From assembly GCA_003279945.1 (NCBI GenBank), contig QCGK01000002.1:80640-144639 (forward strand): DNA of 64,000 nt, in the 5' to 3' direction. Each line of letters begins with the position of its first letter. Position 1 is the stretch's first letter. Below, one piece after another: positions 54,866-64,000 of this stretch. This DNA comes from Prochlorococcus sp. AG-388-A01 (GTDB lineage Bacteria > Cyanobacteriota > Cyanobacteriia > PCC-6307 > Cyanobiaceae). Under the pieces are notes generated by a model, which was not told the origin of the DNA, made no database searches, and saw only the letters and a program-made list of their open reading frames with translations. The position numbers were made by a program, and so were the translations under genes.

Positions 54866-56833
54866 CTATTTTTTTTTCCATTCAGGCACGAACTTTGATA
54901 AAGTTTCGAGCGCTAATTTTTCATCTATATCATTTATTGATTTTTTAAATTGATTTATGCCTTCTAGAAGTTGATCATATCTTAACTTGACTTCATTAAC
55001 TCTAAAAATTAAAGGATGAGGAGTTTTGAGGGGATTTCCTTTTATTAATAATTCCTCATATAATTTTTCTCCAGGCCTTAAACCTATATTTATAATTTCA
55101 ATATCCCCATTACCTTCTTTATTTGTTTTTACTTTTAATCCGCTTAGCCTAATCATTTGCTCCGCCAAATCTTTTATTTTTACAGGAGAACCCATATCAA
55201 GTATAAAAACATCTCCACCCTTGGATAAAGAAGCTGCTTGGATGACTAATTGGGCAGCCTCAGATAAAGTCATAAAATATCTGATTACTCTTTCATCAGT
55301 TAAGGTAATTGGCCCTCCTGCTGCAATTTGTTTCTTAAATAATGGAACCACTGAACCAGAAGATCCTAATACATTACCAAATCTAACAATTAAGAACTTA
55401 GAGCTTTTGTAATCACTTTGATCAATAATTGAGGAATTAAATTGATCTATTTTTTCTGCGAATGACTGAAGAATAAGTTCAGCAAATCTTTTCGTAGCAC
55501 CCATTACATTTGTGGGCCTCACTGCTTTGTCTGTTGATATCAGAATAACTCTAGATAAATTTAATTCTTCAGCAGCCTTGCATATTGAAAATGTTGTAAG
55601 TATGTTATTTTCTATACCTGGCAGAGGATTTTTTTCAATTAAGGGTACATGCTTATAAGCAGCAGCATGATAAACAACATCAATTTGATATTCTTTAAAT
55701 AAAAATTTAATTAAATTGAAATCTTTTACATCTGCAAGTTTTACATAAATATTTAAATTATTGTTAATGCCTAATTTATCTTCAATCTCTTGTTGGAGTG
55801 AATAAAGGCTATATTCGTTTGAGTCTATTAGCAATAATGATTTTGGATTAAGCTTAATTATCTCTCTAAAAATTTGTTTTCCTATAGATCCTCCTGATCC
55901 TGTTATACAAATATTCAAATTATCTATAGATGATTTAAGTAACTTATTATTAGGTTCAACAGCTACCCTTCCAAGTAGATCTTCAATATCTATAGGTCTT
56001 AGAGAGTTTATAGTAAGATTTCCTGTAGTTAAATCTTTAATAGATGGGACTTTTAATACAGGTATTTCATTTTTTTTTATTTTTTTTAAGATAATTTTTG
56101 AATTTTCCTTACTTAAGGATGGGATAGCAAATAGAATTTGATCAATCTTATTTTTAAATTTATATATATCTTTTGAGTTATAAATCTTAGTACCCATCAA
56201 TTTTCTACCACAAAGATTATTGGAATCATCAAAAAAAGCGATTATTTCATGAGATCCTGCTAGCTCTAAAGATGAGGCTAACTGTGCGCCTGCTGCTCCA
56301 GCCCCATAAATGGCTACTTTATTAATCTTCTTTGATTTAAGGTAACCGTAAAATATGAGTATTTCCTTAAGACTAAACCTAGACACAATGTTAATTAAAA
56401 CACTTAAAAGCCAAAATAATATGAACCCTCTGTAAGATAAACTATTTAGATTTAATGCAAATCCAAAAAATAATATAAATAAAACTAAAATAAAATTTCT
56501 ACTTGCAATATTATAAATTTCCGAGGATTTTATATATTTACTAATTGACAAATAATCTCCAGTTAATATATAGAAAATTGAGCTTACAATTACAATTACA
56601 GGTATAAAACGCAACGAAAAAGAAAAACTTGTTAAAAAATCTATTGTCTCAAATAGAAAAAAATTAGTTAAAAGAAAAGAAATTGTTATCAGAAGCAAAT
56701 CCAAAAATAAAATTAATATTGTTTTACTTGGTTTTGATAAACTATCTAATTTATTTAAAAAATGAAACGCAAATTTAAATGGCTTACTTAGCAGAATCTT
56801 TCTAATTATTTTTGTAATTTTTAAGTTACTCAT
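54866..56833 (-). CDS. UDP-HexNAc 4,6-dehydratase, membrane type (FlaA1/WbpM/CapD)
   Basis: A 655-residue protein with four N-terminal membrane helices (about residues 35-160), a nucleotide-binding domain around VAIYGAGAAGAQLASSLELA, and a C-terminal SDR domain with NICITGSGGSIGKQIFREII, AAAYKHVPLIEKNP and RPTNVMGATKRFAELILQSF. The Met in place of Tyr before the catalytic Lys is typical of this dehydratase group. It probably makes a 4-keto-6-deoxy-HexNAc for the first sugar. A sugar transferase gene lies 26 nt upstream on the same strand. Confidence 0.93.
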   Translation of the reverse strand: MSNLKITKIIRKILLSKPFKFAFHFLNKLDSLSKPSKTILILFLDLLLITISFLLTNFFLFETIDFLTSFSFSLRFIPVIVIVSSIFYILTGDYLSISKYIKSSEIYNIASRNFILVLFILFFGFALNLNSLSYRGFILFWLLSVLINIVSRFSLKEILIFYGYLKSKKINKVAIYGAGAAGAQLASSLELAGSHEIIAFFDDSNNLCGRKLMGTKIYNSKDIYKFKNKIDQILFAIPSLSKENSKIILKKIKKNEIPVLKVPSIKDLTTGNLTINSLRPIDIEDLLGRVAVEPNNKLLKSSIDNLNICITGSGGSIGKQIFREIIKLNPKSLLLIDSNEYSLYSLQQEIEDKLGINNNLNIYVKLADVKDFNLIKFLFKEYQIDVVYHAAAYKHVPLIEKNPLPGIENNILTTFSICKAAEELNLSRVILISTDKAVRPTNVMGATKRFAELILQSFAEKIDQFNSSIIDQSDYKSSKFLIVRFGNVLGSSGSVVPLFKKQIAAGGPITLTDERVIRYFMTLSEAAQLVIQAASLSKGGDVFILDMGSPVKIKDLAEQMIRLSGLKVKTNKEGNGDIEIINIGLRPGEKLYEELLIKGNPLKTPHPLIFRVNEVKLRYDQLLEGINQFKKSINDIDEKLALETLSKFVPEWKKK

Positions 56834-56859
56834 AACAATATTTATTACTTGAGCTAGAT

Positions 56860-57585
56860 TTATCTTGATTTTGTGATCATATCAGACCCTGGTGGCGATT
56901 TTGGGACTAAAGTAAACCTTCTAGAGGCTATATGAACAAGATCCTTTGAAGCCCCAGAATTTGATAATAATAAACATAATAATCTTAAAGATCTTCTTCG
57001 TGAGAAAAGGCTAAAAATAGTTATTAGTATAATTTGTATATCCATGAGAATATTGTTCTTCTTAATGTAAAACAAACCTAACCTACTTTTATCAGGTCGT
57101 ATAAGCTGATGATATGTTAAATCAGGATCCTTAGAATCTGCTAGTATAGTTGACTCGTCTGAAAAAACAATTGAAGCAAAGTCCGTAAGTCCAGGCTTTA
57201 TTGATAATAGTTTTAATTCTAAATTAGTGTACAAATCAGTATCTCTTTTAACACTTGGTCTTGGGCCCACAAAAGACATATTTCCAATAAGAATGTTAAA
57301 AAGTTGAGGCAATTCATCAATTTTATATTTTCTTATTAGAGAACCAATTATTGTTATTCTGGGATCATTATCTGAAGTAGAATCAACTCCATTCAAATGT
57401 GCGTTAACTATCATGGTTCTAATTTTTATCATCTTGAATATATTTCCATTTTTTCCAACTCTTTTTGCAATATAAAAAGGATTATATTTGTCTTCTTTCC
57501 AAACCAAAAATAAAAAAATTAACTGCAAAGGGCAAGTAAATACTAGTCCCACTAAAGCAAGAATTATATCGAATAGTCGTTTCAT
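56860..57585 (-). CDS. Initiating sugar transferase (phosphoglycosyl transferase)
   Basis: A monotopic phosphoglycosyl transferase of 241 residues that attaches the first sugar phosphate to undecaprenyl phosphate. It has the re-entrant helix start MKRLFDIILALVGLVFTCPL, the FKMIKIRTM motif, the catalytic neighbourhood RKYKIDELPQLFNILIGNMS, and FVGPRPSVKRD. The C-terminal tail after 205 is unusual and polar. Together with the dehydratase gene it suggests a PglC-like initiation with a modified HexNAc. Confidence 0.92.
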   Translation of the reverse strand: MKRLFDIILALVGLVFTCPLQLIFLFLVWKEDKYNPFYIAKRVGKNGNIFKMIKIRTMIVNAHLNGVDSTSDNDPRITIIGSLIRKYKIDELPQLFNILIGNMSFVGPRPSVKRDTDLYTNLELKLLSIKPGLTDFASIVFSDESTILADSKDPDLTYHQLIRPDKSRLGLFYIKKNNILMDIQIILITIFSLFSRRRSLRLLCLLLSNSGASKDLVHIASRRFTLVPKSPPGSDMITKSR

Positions 57586-57665
57586 AAATTATGAATCGCA
57601 AAAGATAGAAAAATCTCTTTTAATAATAATATCACCTTCACAAGTTACGAATAAATTCAATTAAT

Positions 57666-58679
57666 CTATTTTATTGGGAAGTCTTTCTCAAAAAAAGATA
57701 AATCATTTCTAATTATTGATGAAATATTAATCAAAGGGTAAAAAATCGAGAATACTGAATGAAAATAAAATTTTATAGAAGTGTTTTTATTAAAAATTAA
57801 TCTAATTAGATAATAGATTAAATGTCCAATTCTCGACTTAAAATATACAAATAAATTTCTTATGTTGAATTCAAACAAATTAATGAATATATATAAATCA
57901 TAAGTTTCAATCTGATACATCAATTGAATCCTATTAATTCTTCCAGAGGAAGTTTGAATATCTTTATATTTTGCCTTGCTTGTATAAAGCATCTCTCCCT
58001 CTTTATTTTTAAACAAATTATATGAAAACATTACATATTCATTATTTGAATATGTAATGAATTGATTAGGAAACTCATATTTATTAAATAAATACTTTTT
58101 AAAAATTCCTGCACATGTAGATATCCACTCAGATTTTACTTCAAAATCAATTTGCACGTTTGGATGAGCTACTGCTAAAGAAGGAGAAACATAACCAATC
58201 CTTCTATTAAAAAGACTAGAAGTTTCAAAAAAATCTTCAAATAAATAAATTAATTTTTCAAGTAATTTAAATCTATTATTAGCTTTAGGATCTAATAAAA
58301 GTGATCTATCTAATCCCTGAATAGCAATTAATTTTTTATTAACAGAAAAATAATTCAAAAGTATTTCATAGTAATCTTTATCTAAAACAACGTCACTATC
58401 CAAGAAAGCAACAAAATCACCTTTTGACATATTTGCACCAATGTTACGAGCTTGGGAGCCGCTATTTTTGAAGGACTTTATATAGCGCACTGGGTGTATG
58501 AACTTTTTTCTGTAGGAATTAATAATATCTTTTAGAATTCCTGTTTCTTTAATATCAGTATTATTATCAACTATTATTAATTCGAACGGTTTGTAAGTCT
58601 GTTTTAATATTGAGTTAAAAGATAATTTAATTACATCTGATCTCTTATATACCGGCATTACAATTGAATATTTCATCAA
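57666..58679 (-). CDS. Glycosyltransferase family 2
   Basis: A 337-residue GT-A enzyme: SIVMPVYKRSDVIKLSFNSI, LIIVDNNTD, ARNIGANMSKGDFVAFLDSD with the D-x-D motif in LDSDVVLD. The C-terminal third has one or two hydrophobic segments (IGHLIYYLIRLIFN and FYFHSVFSIFYPLINISSI) that may anchor it to the membrane. The donor is unknown. It follows an 80-nt gap upstream of the sugar transferase gene. Confidence 0.9.
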   Translation of the reverse strand: MMKYSIVMPVYKRSDVIKLSFNSILKQTYKPFELIIVDNNTDIKETGILKDIINSYRKKFIHPVRYIKSFKNSGSQARNIGANMSKGDFVAFLDSDVVLDKDYYEILLNYFSVNKKLIAIQGLDRSLLLDPKANNRFKLLEKLIYLFEDFFETSSLFNRRIGYVSPSLAVAHPNVQIDFEVKSEWISTCAGIFKKYLFNKYEFPNQFITYSNNEYVMFSYNLFKNKEGEMLYTSKAKYKDIQTSSGRINRIQLMYQIETYDLYIFINLFEFNIRNLFVYFKSRIGHLIYYLIRLIFNKNTSIKFYFHSVFSIFYPLINISSIIRNDLSFFEKDFPIK

Positions 58680-58754
58680 TTAATAAATAAAACAAATAAT
58701 AGCATGCTCAAAAAAAAACTATATATTAAATAAATAAAATATTATTAATTATAT

Positions 58755-59849
58755 TTGAGAATGGATAGTAGCAGACAAAATTTGAATATAGTTTTTATTG
58801 CTAGTGCAGCTTCAATTCATTCAATAAGATGGGTAAAATTTTTTGCAAATAAAAAAAATAAAATAACCTTAATAAGCTTAGTTAAGCCAAGTCATGTAAC
58901 TATAAACGAATTAAAAAATTTTGAAAAAAAAATTGAAATTTATTATTTAAATAACCTAGCAAATTTCTTTAAGGTTTTTACGTTTCTAAAATCTGGTAAA
59001 TATTCATTAGTACATATTCATTACTTAGGTTGGCATAGTTTATTATCACTTTTTATAAGTTCAAGATCTAAATTAATACTCACGCCATGGGGAAGTGACC
59101 TATCAAATGAAAAAAAATTATTTAAAAAAATTTGGCTAAGGATACTATTTAGAAGATCAAATTTCCTTATCTGCGACTCTAGAAGATTAGTCAAAAAATC
59201 AATTGAATTTGGTATGAATAATGAGAATTTTATGATTTCAATGTTTGGAGTAGATACTAATTTGTACCTAAAATCAAGAGATATTTTTTCCAAAGAGGGT
59301 ACTTTCATTGTTGGTAGTAATAGAAACCTTGAAAAAATTTATGATGTAAAAACTCTATTAAAAGCAGCTGAATTAATTTGCAAAATAAGAAATGATATAA
59401 ATTTCTACATAGCGGGTAATGGATTGCTTAAAGAAAGCTATGAAAAATATGTTAAGAAAAAAAATCTTACTTCAAATATAAAATTTCTTGGGCAACTTAA
59501 TAAAAAAGAAATGTTAGAATTTTACAATAAAATAGATATCTATATATCTACTTCACTAAGTGATGGTGGTTTAGCTTCTAGTATTGCAGAGGCGATGTCA
59601 TTTGAACGATTAATTATTATTTCAAATAATTCTGATAATAAGATATGGATTAAAAATAATATTAATGGTTTTTTATTTAATTCAGGAGACTATAGAAGTT
59701 TATCAAAATTAATTATCAATTCAGTAAAATATAAAGAAAGAAGTATTAAAATATCAAAGCTTTCTAGAGATTTAATAATTAATAAAAACTCTTATCAAAA
59801 AGAAATGAAAAAAGTTGAAAAAAAATATTTTGATTTAATTACAAATTAA
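58755..59849 (+). CDS. Glycosyltransferase family 4
   Basis: A 364-residue GT-B protein: IVFIASAASIHSIRWVKFFA at the start with LVHIHYLGWHS and LTPWGSDLS, then the donor domain with VGSNRNLEKIYDVKTLLKAA, FYIAGNGLLKESYEKYVK, and IYISTSLSDGGLASSIAEAM, a typical E-x7-E region reduced to one Glu. It is transcribed rightward between leftward genes. The gene is very AT-rich (long poly-A codon runs), like the rest of the island. Confidence 0.88.
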   Translation: MRMDSSRQNLNIVFIASAASIHSIRWVKFFANKKNKITLISLVKPSHVTINELKNFEKKIEIYYLNNLANFFKVFTFLKSGKYSLVHIHYLGWHSLLSLFISSRSKLILTPWGSDLSNEKKLFKKIWLRILFRRSNFLICDSRRLVKKSIEFGMNNENFMISMFGVDTNLYLKSRDIFSKEGTFIVGSNRNLEKIYDVKTLLKAAELICKIRNDINFYIAGNGLLKESYEKYVKKKNLTSNIKFLGQLNKKEMLEFYNKIDIYISTSLSDGGLASSIAEAMSFERLIIISNNSDNKIWIKNNINGFLFNSGDYRSLSKLIINSVKYKERSIKISKLSRDLIINKNSYQKEMKKVEKKYFDLITN

Positions 59850-59896
59850 AGGTATTTTTAATAAATTTTTTTATTTTAATAATTTTATTGAAAAAA

Positions 59897-61021
59897 TTAA
59901 TCTTCTTTAGATAAAAAATTTAAGGTATGTTTCATAATCTTATTACATGCATTCCCATCTCCAAAAGGATTCTTATCCACTTGCATAGATTCATAAAATT
60001 TTCGGTTATTTAGTAATTTATTAACAACTTCTAAAATTTTAACGCTATCGTTATTTACTAAAATAGCAGCCCCGCAATCAATAGCCTCTTTCCTTTCTGT
60101 ACTCTCTCTTAATATTAAAACAGGTTTTCCAAATGATGGAGCTTCTTCTTGTATCCCTCCAGAATCAGTCATAATAAAATAACAAGAAGTTAAAGCTTCT
60201 ATAAATTCAGAATATGGAAGAGGTTCAGTTAGCAATATTTGCGGATTATTTCCTAAATTATTTTCTATTTTTGTTCTTAAAATTTGATTCTTATGCATAG
60301 GTAATAATAATGTAATATTTTTATGCCTTTGTACAATTAAATTTAAAGTATCCAAAATACTTTCTAATCTGTTGCCCCAATTTTCCCTTCTATGAATAGT
60401 GACTAGGATTAATTTATTTTCTTTAAATTTATTGAAAAAGCCTTTACTTTTTCCAAGATTTTTTGATTGAAGAAGTTTTATAGAATCAATAACTGTATTA
60501 CCGGTGATAAAACAATTCTCTTTTATTCCAGATTTTTGTAAATTTAAAAAAGCTTTCTCTGTAGGTGCAAAATGTAGCCTAGATATCTGAGATATTAGTC
60601 TTCTATTAGCTTCCTCAGGAAATGGATTCATTAGATCATAGGTTCTTAAACCAGCCTCAATATGAGCAATTGGAATTTTATCGAAAAATGCCGCAAGAGC
60701 TGCAGCAAATGCAGTAGAGGTATCTCCTTGAATAAAAAGTAATTTTGGATGATATTCCATGAATTCCTCCTTAAGGCCATTTATCACAGAACTAGTGATA
60801 TGTGTTAAAGATTGATTTGATTTCATTATCTTCAAATTTAAATCCTCTTTTATTTCAAATAAATTAAGAAGATCTTCAGCCATCTCCAAGTGTTGTCCAG
60901 TCAATACTACTCGCACTAAAAATATTGAATTTTTTTTAAATAAAGTAATCAAAGGCGCAAGTTTAATTATTTCTGGCCTAGTGCCCATTACAAATGAAAT
61001 TAATATTTTATTATCGTTCAT
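59897..61021 (-). CDS. wecB: UDP-N-acetylglucosamine 2-epimerase (non-hydrolysing)
   Basis: A 374-residue epimerase that interconverts UDP-GlcNAc and UDP-ManNAc, or a related 2,3-diacetamido sugar. Features: FVMGTRPEIIKLAPLITLFK, VVLTGQHLEMAEDLL, QGDTSTAFAAALAAFFDKIP, HIEAGLRTYDLMNPFPEEAN and TDSGGIQEEAPSFGKPVLIL. The GTRPE start is of the WecB/MnaA type; WbpI-type enzymes usually begin GARPQF, so UDP-GlcNAc is the more likely substrate. It follows a GT4 gene on the same strand. Confidence 0.94.
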   Translation of the reverse strand: MNDNKILISFVMGTRPEIIKLAPLITLFKKNSIFLVRVVLTGQHLEMAEDLLNLFEIKEDLNLKIMKSNQSLTHITSSVINGLKEEFMEYHPKLLFIQGDTSTAFAAALAAFFDKIPIAHIEAGLRTYDLMNPFPEEANRRLISQISRLHFAPTEKAFLNLQKSGIKENCFITGNTVIDSIKLLQSKNLGKSKGFFNKFKENKLILVTIHRRENWGNRLESILDTLNLIVQRHKNITLLLPMHKNQILRTKIENNLGNNPQILLTEPLPYSEFIEALTSCYFIMTDSGGIQEEAPSFGKPVLILRESTERKEAIDCGAAILVNNDSVKILEVVNKLLNNRKFYESMQVDKNPFGDGNACNKIMKHTLNFLSKED

Positions 61022-61083
61022 TTCTTCAAATATTATCCAAAAGTAATTAGATAAGCTATATTAACATTTGAACAAAAAACAAT

Positions 61084-62325
61084 TTAACACTGGTTTATTA
61101 ACCTTCTAATTTTATCTAAATAATTTGTCAATATTAAATCCTTCGAGTAAAAATTATCAACCATTTTTCTACAATTAATACTTATATTTATCCTTTCGCT
61201 TCTTTCCTTATTGAATAGTTTTTTAATTGCTTTAGACAACTTCATAGGATCGCCAGGTGGAGAAGTTACACCTAAATTAAATTCCTCAACTTCATTATTT
61301 ACTATCCCTTTTATTGTTGTAATGACTGGTCTTCCAACTGCATAAGCATCAAATAGTTTATTAGGAGATACACCATACTCAAATAACTCTATATCTGCCA
61401 AAGAAATAAGAATTGCATCGGCACTAGAAAGAAGTTCAGGTACATCTTTTTTAGAAATAGGATCCTTAAAATCTATATTTTCTAATGTTGATGCCAGTAT
61501 CCTTAAATGATCTTTTTGAGGACCATCTCCAACTAAAATTATTTTAATAGGCAAATTTTTCAGAAAAAACGCTGCCTTTATTACATTTTCCAAATCATTC
61601 GCAATACCATGAGCTCCTGAATAAATTATTTTAAATGGTCTTTCAGACGAAAACTTCTGTCCCTCAGCAGGTAATTTTGAATAATTAAAAAGATCTGTAT
61701 TAGCAGAATTTGGTAAGAATTCAACTTTACTTGCGCCGTTCTTTTTTACATAATCTATACAACCTTTTGACAAGACAACAATTAAATCAGAATTTCTATA
61801 TAAAACTAATTCCATTTTTTTTAAAACTTTATAAGTAATACTTTCAGCTTTCATATTGCTCATTTCAATTAGTATTTGTGGCCATAAATCCCTTACCTCA
61901 AATATCATAGGGATCTTAAATAATTTACTAATGAATAATGATATGAATGATGCTGGTAATTGAGGTGAGGAAGAAATTATTAATTTAGGACTTCTCTTTT
62001 TTATTGAACAAAAAATAAGCCTTATAAAAAGTTGAAAAGACAAATTCAAACAAAAACTCAATAAATTCAAATATCGCTTCCAATCATTTTTCCTGTAGGG
62101 AAATACTCCAAGCCATACCCATTTAATACTTTTTATAAATTCACTTTTATAAAAAAATTTCTTATTACCTTTAAGGAATTTTCTCTTGGAAAGATTAAAG
62201 TCTGAAGAGAAAACAGTTGGTTTATAACCATTCTTGTTTAAAAAAACAGCCAAATCATTTTGTCTTGTATGGCCTGGCATGTCAGGAGTATTTGCAAATT
62301 GATTAATAATCCAGATTTCCTTCAT
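61084..62325 (-). CDS. Glycosyltransferase family 4 (WbuB-like)
   Basis: A 413-residue GT-B enzyme: INQFANTPDMPGHTRQNDLA at the start, IISSSPQLPASFISLFISKL and FEVRDLWPQI in the acceptor domain, and YSGAHGIANDLENVIKAAFF, ILVGDGPQKDHLR, EYGVSPNKLFDAYAVGRPVI in the donor domain. This wording matches WbuB-type transferases, which are often next to wecB and a heparinase-like gene. It overlaps the latter by 4 nt (62322-62325). Confidence 0.92.
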   Translation of the reverse strand: MKEIWIINQFANTPDMPGHTRQNDLAVFLNKNGYKPTVFSSDFNLSKRKFLKGNKKFFYKSEFIKSIKWVWLGVFPYRKNDWKRYLNLLSFCLNLSFQLFIRLIFCSIKKRSPKLIISSSPQLPASFISLFISKLFKIPMIFEVRDLWPQILIEMSNMKAESITYKVLKKMELVLYRNSDLIVVLSKGCIDYVKKNGASKVEFLPNSANTDLFNYSKLPAEGQKFSSERPFKIIYSGAHGIANDLENVIKAAFFLKNLPIKIILVGDGPQKDHLRILASTLENIDFKDPISKKDVPELLSSADAILISLADIELFEYGVSPNKLFDAYAVGRPVITTIKGIVNNEVEEFNLGVTSPPGDPMKLSKAIKKLFNKERSERINISINCRKMVDNFYSKDLILTNYLDKIRRLINQC

Positions 62326-64000
62326 AAAAAGCTCTTATTGGGATCTATGACAAATTTTAAATTATTTGAATTATGACCTTTATTACAGTAACCAAAAATT
62401 ACTAGGGATTCACTTGCAATCCTCTTTCCAAATTCAAAAGAAGTCCAAGAGTCAATCCAATTCAACTTTATAGTTTTATTGTTTTGATGTAATTTTAATT
62501 TAATTTTTCCCTTTTTAAATCCTGGAGCAAAATGTAAGTTAAACTTCCAATAAATATCATATTTAGCAAAAACATTATCTTGTATATCTACTTCTAATTT
62601 GTTATCTTTTAAAATTTTAAATTTCATAATTCTCTCTATACTTTCAATATATTTTTGAAAAGGATAATAGACTCCTTTAACCCATAAAATTTCTTTTGCA
62701 GTAACTCCATATGATCTGTTGATAATTTTTGCTTTCCTAGCAACTCTAAATGAATCCCAAACTTCAAGAGGTTGATGCCAATCTTTTATTTTTTCTAGAT
62801 TTATTTCTTTCTTTTTTGCAAATTGAATAAGATTATGAGAATTAGCTGATCTCTCATAATCTCTAATATTTGATTTTTCATACTGACTTGTTCCTGTTTC
62901 TCCAATTAATAATTTACCATTATAAAAAATATCAAATGTATGCAAATCAGAATGGCTATGACCTAATAAGTGATTGGGTCCAGATTTACCAGATTTAAAA
63001 ATGATTTCCCATGAATTATTTGGCCTTAAAATACTCCAACCAGTATCTTGGAGATCTAAAATTCGTAGTTTTTGATAATTAGATTTATATTCAGAAATAC
63101 TTACTAATTTAAGAGTTTTATCTTTTAAAACAAATTTGCATAATCTAAAATTAAAATAATCTGACTTTTTTACATAAATTATTTGCTCTAAATAAGAAAA
63201 ACTCAAGTCAATAATTGTCTGTATATTTATTTCTTCTGAATAAATAGAGTCATTAAATCTAGGGTAATTATTAGCATTTAGCTTTACTTTGCAGGACCAT
63301 TCAGTCATTAATTTTATAGTCTTAACCAACCATATAGGCCTAATTTTCTTGAGACTTTGTAAGACTAAACCCAACTCACTTAGATTCTGAAGAATCATTA
63401 AATGATAACTACAACTTCTTTCTTCATGGCCGCCATCATCGAGAATCTGCTTATTTAATTGATCTGCTAATTCATCCAAACATTCTGAAAAAATTAATTC
63501 AGCTTTTTGGCCTTTAAATTGTAGCGAACCAAAAATTAATGTTATTAAATTCTCCAGTAAATGATTTCCACCTAAATGATACTCTCTATTTTCATAAAGC
63601 CAGTTTATTTGTACCCATAAATTTTCTTTTATTTTATTTGAAGTTAAATTTGGGAAAAATCGCAAAAACCAAATCCAATTTCTAATTCTTAATGAAATGG
63701 TATAACTGTGCCAACCATCTCCATAATTATTCAAATGAAAATCAATCCAGGAATGTATTAAATAAATGTTTTCTTTATAATCCTCTATGGAAAAATCTTT
63801 TTTTAAATAGTTTTCTAGGAATTCTCTTAAATTGTAAAAATAATTTAGATTAAATCTCCAAAGTCTTGTAACAGAATTTATATTCCAATCAAGAGGCTTA
63901 TTAAGCTTTTCAATTTTATTCAAAAAAGTTAATTCTACATATTTATTATTAGATGAAAAGTCATTCAAATTAGTAAAGTTATCTGGATTTATCAATAAAA
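62322..64000 (-). CDS. Heparinase II/III-like protein, cut by the window edge
   Basis: The C-terminal 559 codons of a polysaccharide lyase-like protein. The helical toroid domain includes WRFNLNYFYNLREFLENYLK, GNHLLENLITLIFGSLQFKG and GHEERSCSYHLMILQNLSEL; the beta domain has LGHSHSDLHTFDIFYNGKLL, GETGTSQYEKSNIRDYERSA and NSHNLIQF, which match heparinase II/III. The frame remains open to the edge; the first apparent start (TTG 63995) is probably internal. Genes of this type occur beside WbuB and WecB in O-antigen clusters, where the role is unclear. Confidence 0.85.
   Translation of the reverse strand, partial: LLINPDNFTNLNDFSSNNKYVELTFLNKIEKLNKPLDWNINSVTRLWRFNLNYFYNLREFLENYLKKDFSIEDYKENIYLIHSWIDFHLNNYGDGWHSYTISLRIRNWIWFLRFFPNLTSNKIKENLWVQINWLYENREYHLGGNHLLENLITLIFGSLQFKGQKAELIFSECLDELADQLNKQILDDGGHEERSCSYHLMILQNLSELGLVLQSLKKIRPIWLVKTIKLMTEWSCKVKLNANNYPRFNDSIYSEEINIQTIIDLSFSYLEQIIYVKKSDYFNFRLCKFVLKDKTLKLVSISEYKSNYQKLRILDLQDTGWSILRPNNSWEIIFKSGKSGPNHLLGHSHSDLHTFDIFYNGKLLIGETGTSQYEKSNIRDYERSANSHNLIQFAKKKEINLEKIKDWHQPLEVWDSFRVARKAKIINRSYGVTAKEILWVKGVYYPFQKYIESIERIMKFKILKDNKLEVDIQDNVFAKYDIYWKFNLHFAPGFKKGKIKLKLHQNNKTIKLNWIDSWTSFEFGKRIASESLVIFGYCNKGHNSNNLKFVIDPNKSFL

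Noticed and set aside
59897..61021. Calling the 2-epimerase WbpI to complete the ManNAc(3NAc)A pathway.
   Set aside because: Its GTRPE start and PFPEEANRR motif fit WecB/MnaA better than WbpI, which usually begins GARPQF.

Overview
The window is a 64 kb piece of a high-light-adapted Prochlorococcus (marine picocyanobacterium) chromosome. The evidence is a very AT-rich, compact genome, a Pcb chlorophyll-binding antenna gene instead of phycobilisome genes, overlapping psbD-psbC, petM-ycf39, ycf4, an iron-stress set (iron-binding protein, flavodoxin, porin) and the very short intergenic gaps typical of this group. The call rests on reading the sequence; no search was run.

Region 1 (1-9.7 kb) is core: infA, petM-ycf39, an alpha/beta hydrolase with ilvH, a cyclophilin lipoprotein, ycf4, psbD-psbC with a terminator, maf, cobQ and a 2Fe-2S ferredoxin. 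Region 2 (9.7-14.3 kb) is a gene-poor accessory stretch that ends at tRNA-Ser(CGA). Four same-orientation copies of the tRNA 3' end (10281, 13356, 13714, 14243) cut it into three segments. It holds a 2OG-Fe(II) oxygenase, a Yfr2-like small RNA, several micro-ORFs, a rhomboid protein and two tandem copies of a module made of a tRNA 3'-end copy, 12-bp direct repeats and a tiny secreted-peptide gene. The two peptides share a conserved signal peptide and have unrelated mature parts. I consider this the most interesting locus.

Region 3 (14.3-26.4 kb) is enriched in iron-related and photosynthesis genes: futA/idiA facing a PKHD-type hydroxylase across an inverted repeat, a porin, glyQ, several small conserved proteins, pcb and flavodoxin, then small transporters. 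Region 4 (26.4-30.2 kb) holds two glycosyltransferases and a DMT exporter. Region 5 (30.3-43.9 kb) is housekeeping: sppA, aroH, rpmH-rnpA-PH protein-yidC-ycf46-serS-rseP-rpsN-pnp, cysQ, rsmI and tRNA-Arg(TCT) with a consensus promoter.

Region 6 (44 kb to the right edge) is a cell-surface polysaccharide island. It has an O-antigen ligase/polymerase-like protein, WlbB/WbpD-, WbpA-, WlbA/WbpB- and DegT-type enzymes that together fit synthesis of a UDP-2,3-diacetamido-hexuronate, a FlaA1/WbpM-type dehydratase, an initiating phosphoglycosyl transferase, a WecB-type epimerase, four glycosyltransferases, a PglK-like ABC flippase, an orphan pyruvate-dehydrogenase-like E1 alpha/beta pair, and a heparinase II/III-like protein cut by the window edge.

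Two genes appear to lack a canonical start codon although their N-termini clearly continue upstream: the cyclophilin lipoprotein (ATA overlapping the ycf4 stop) and the AEC-family transporter near 25.1 kb.
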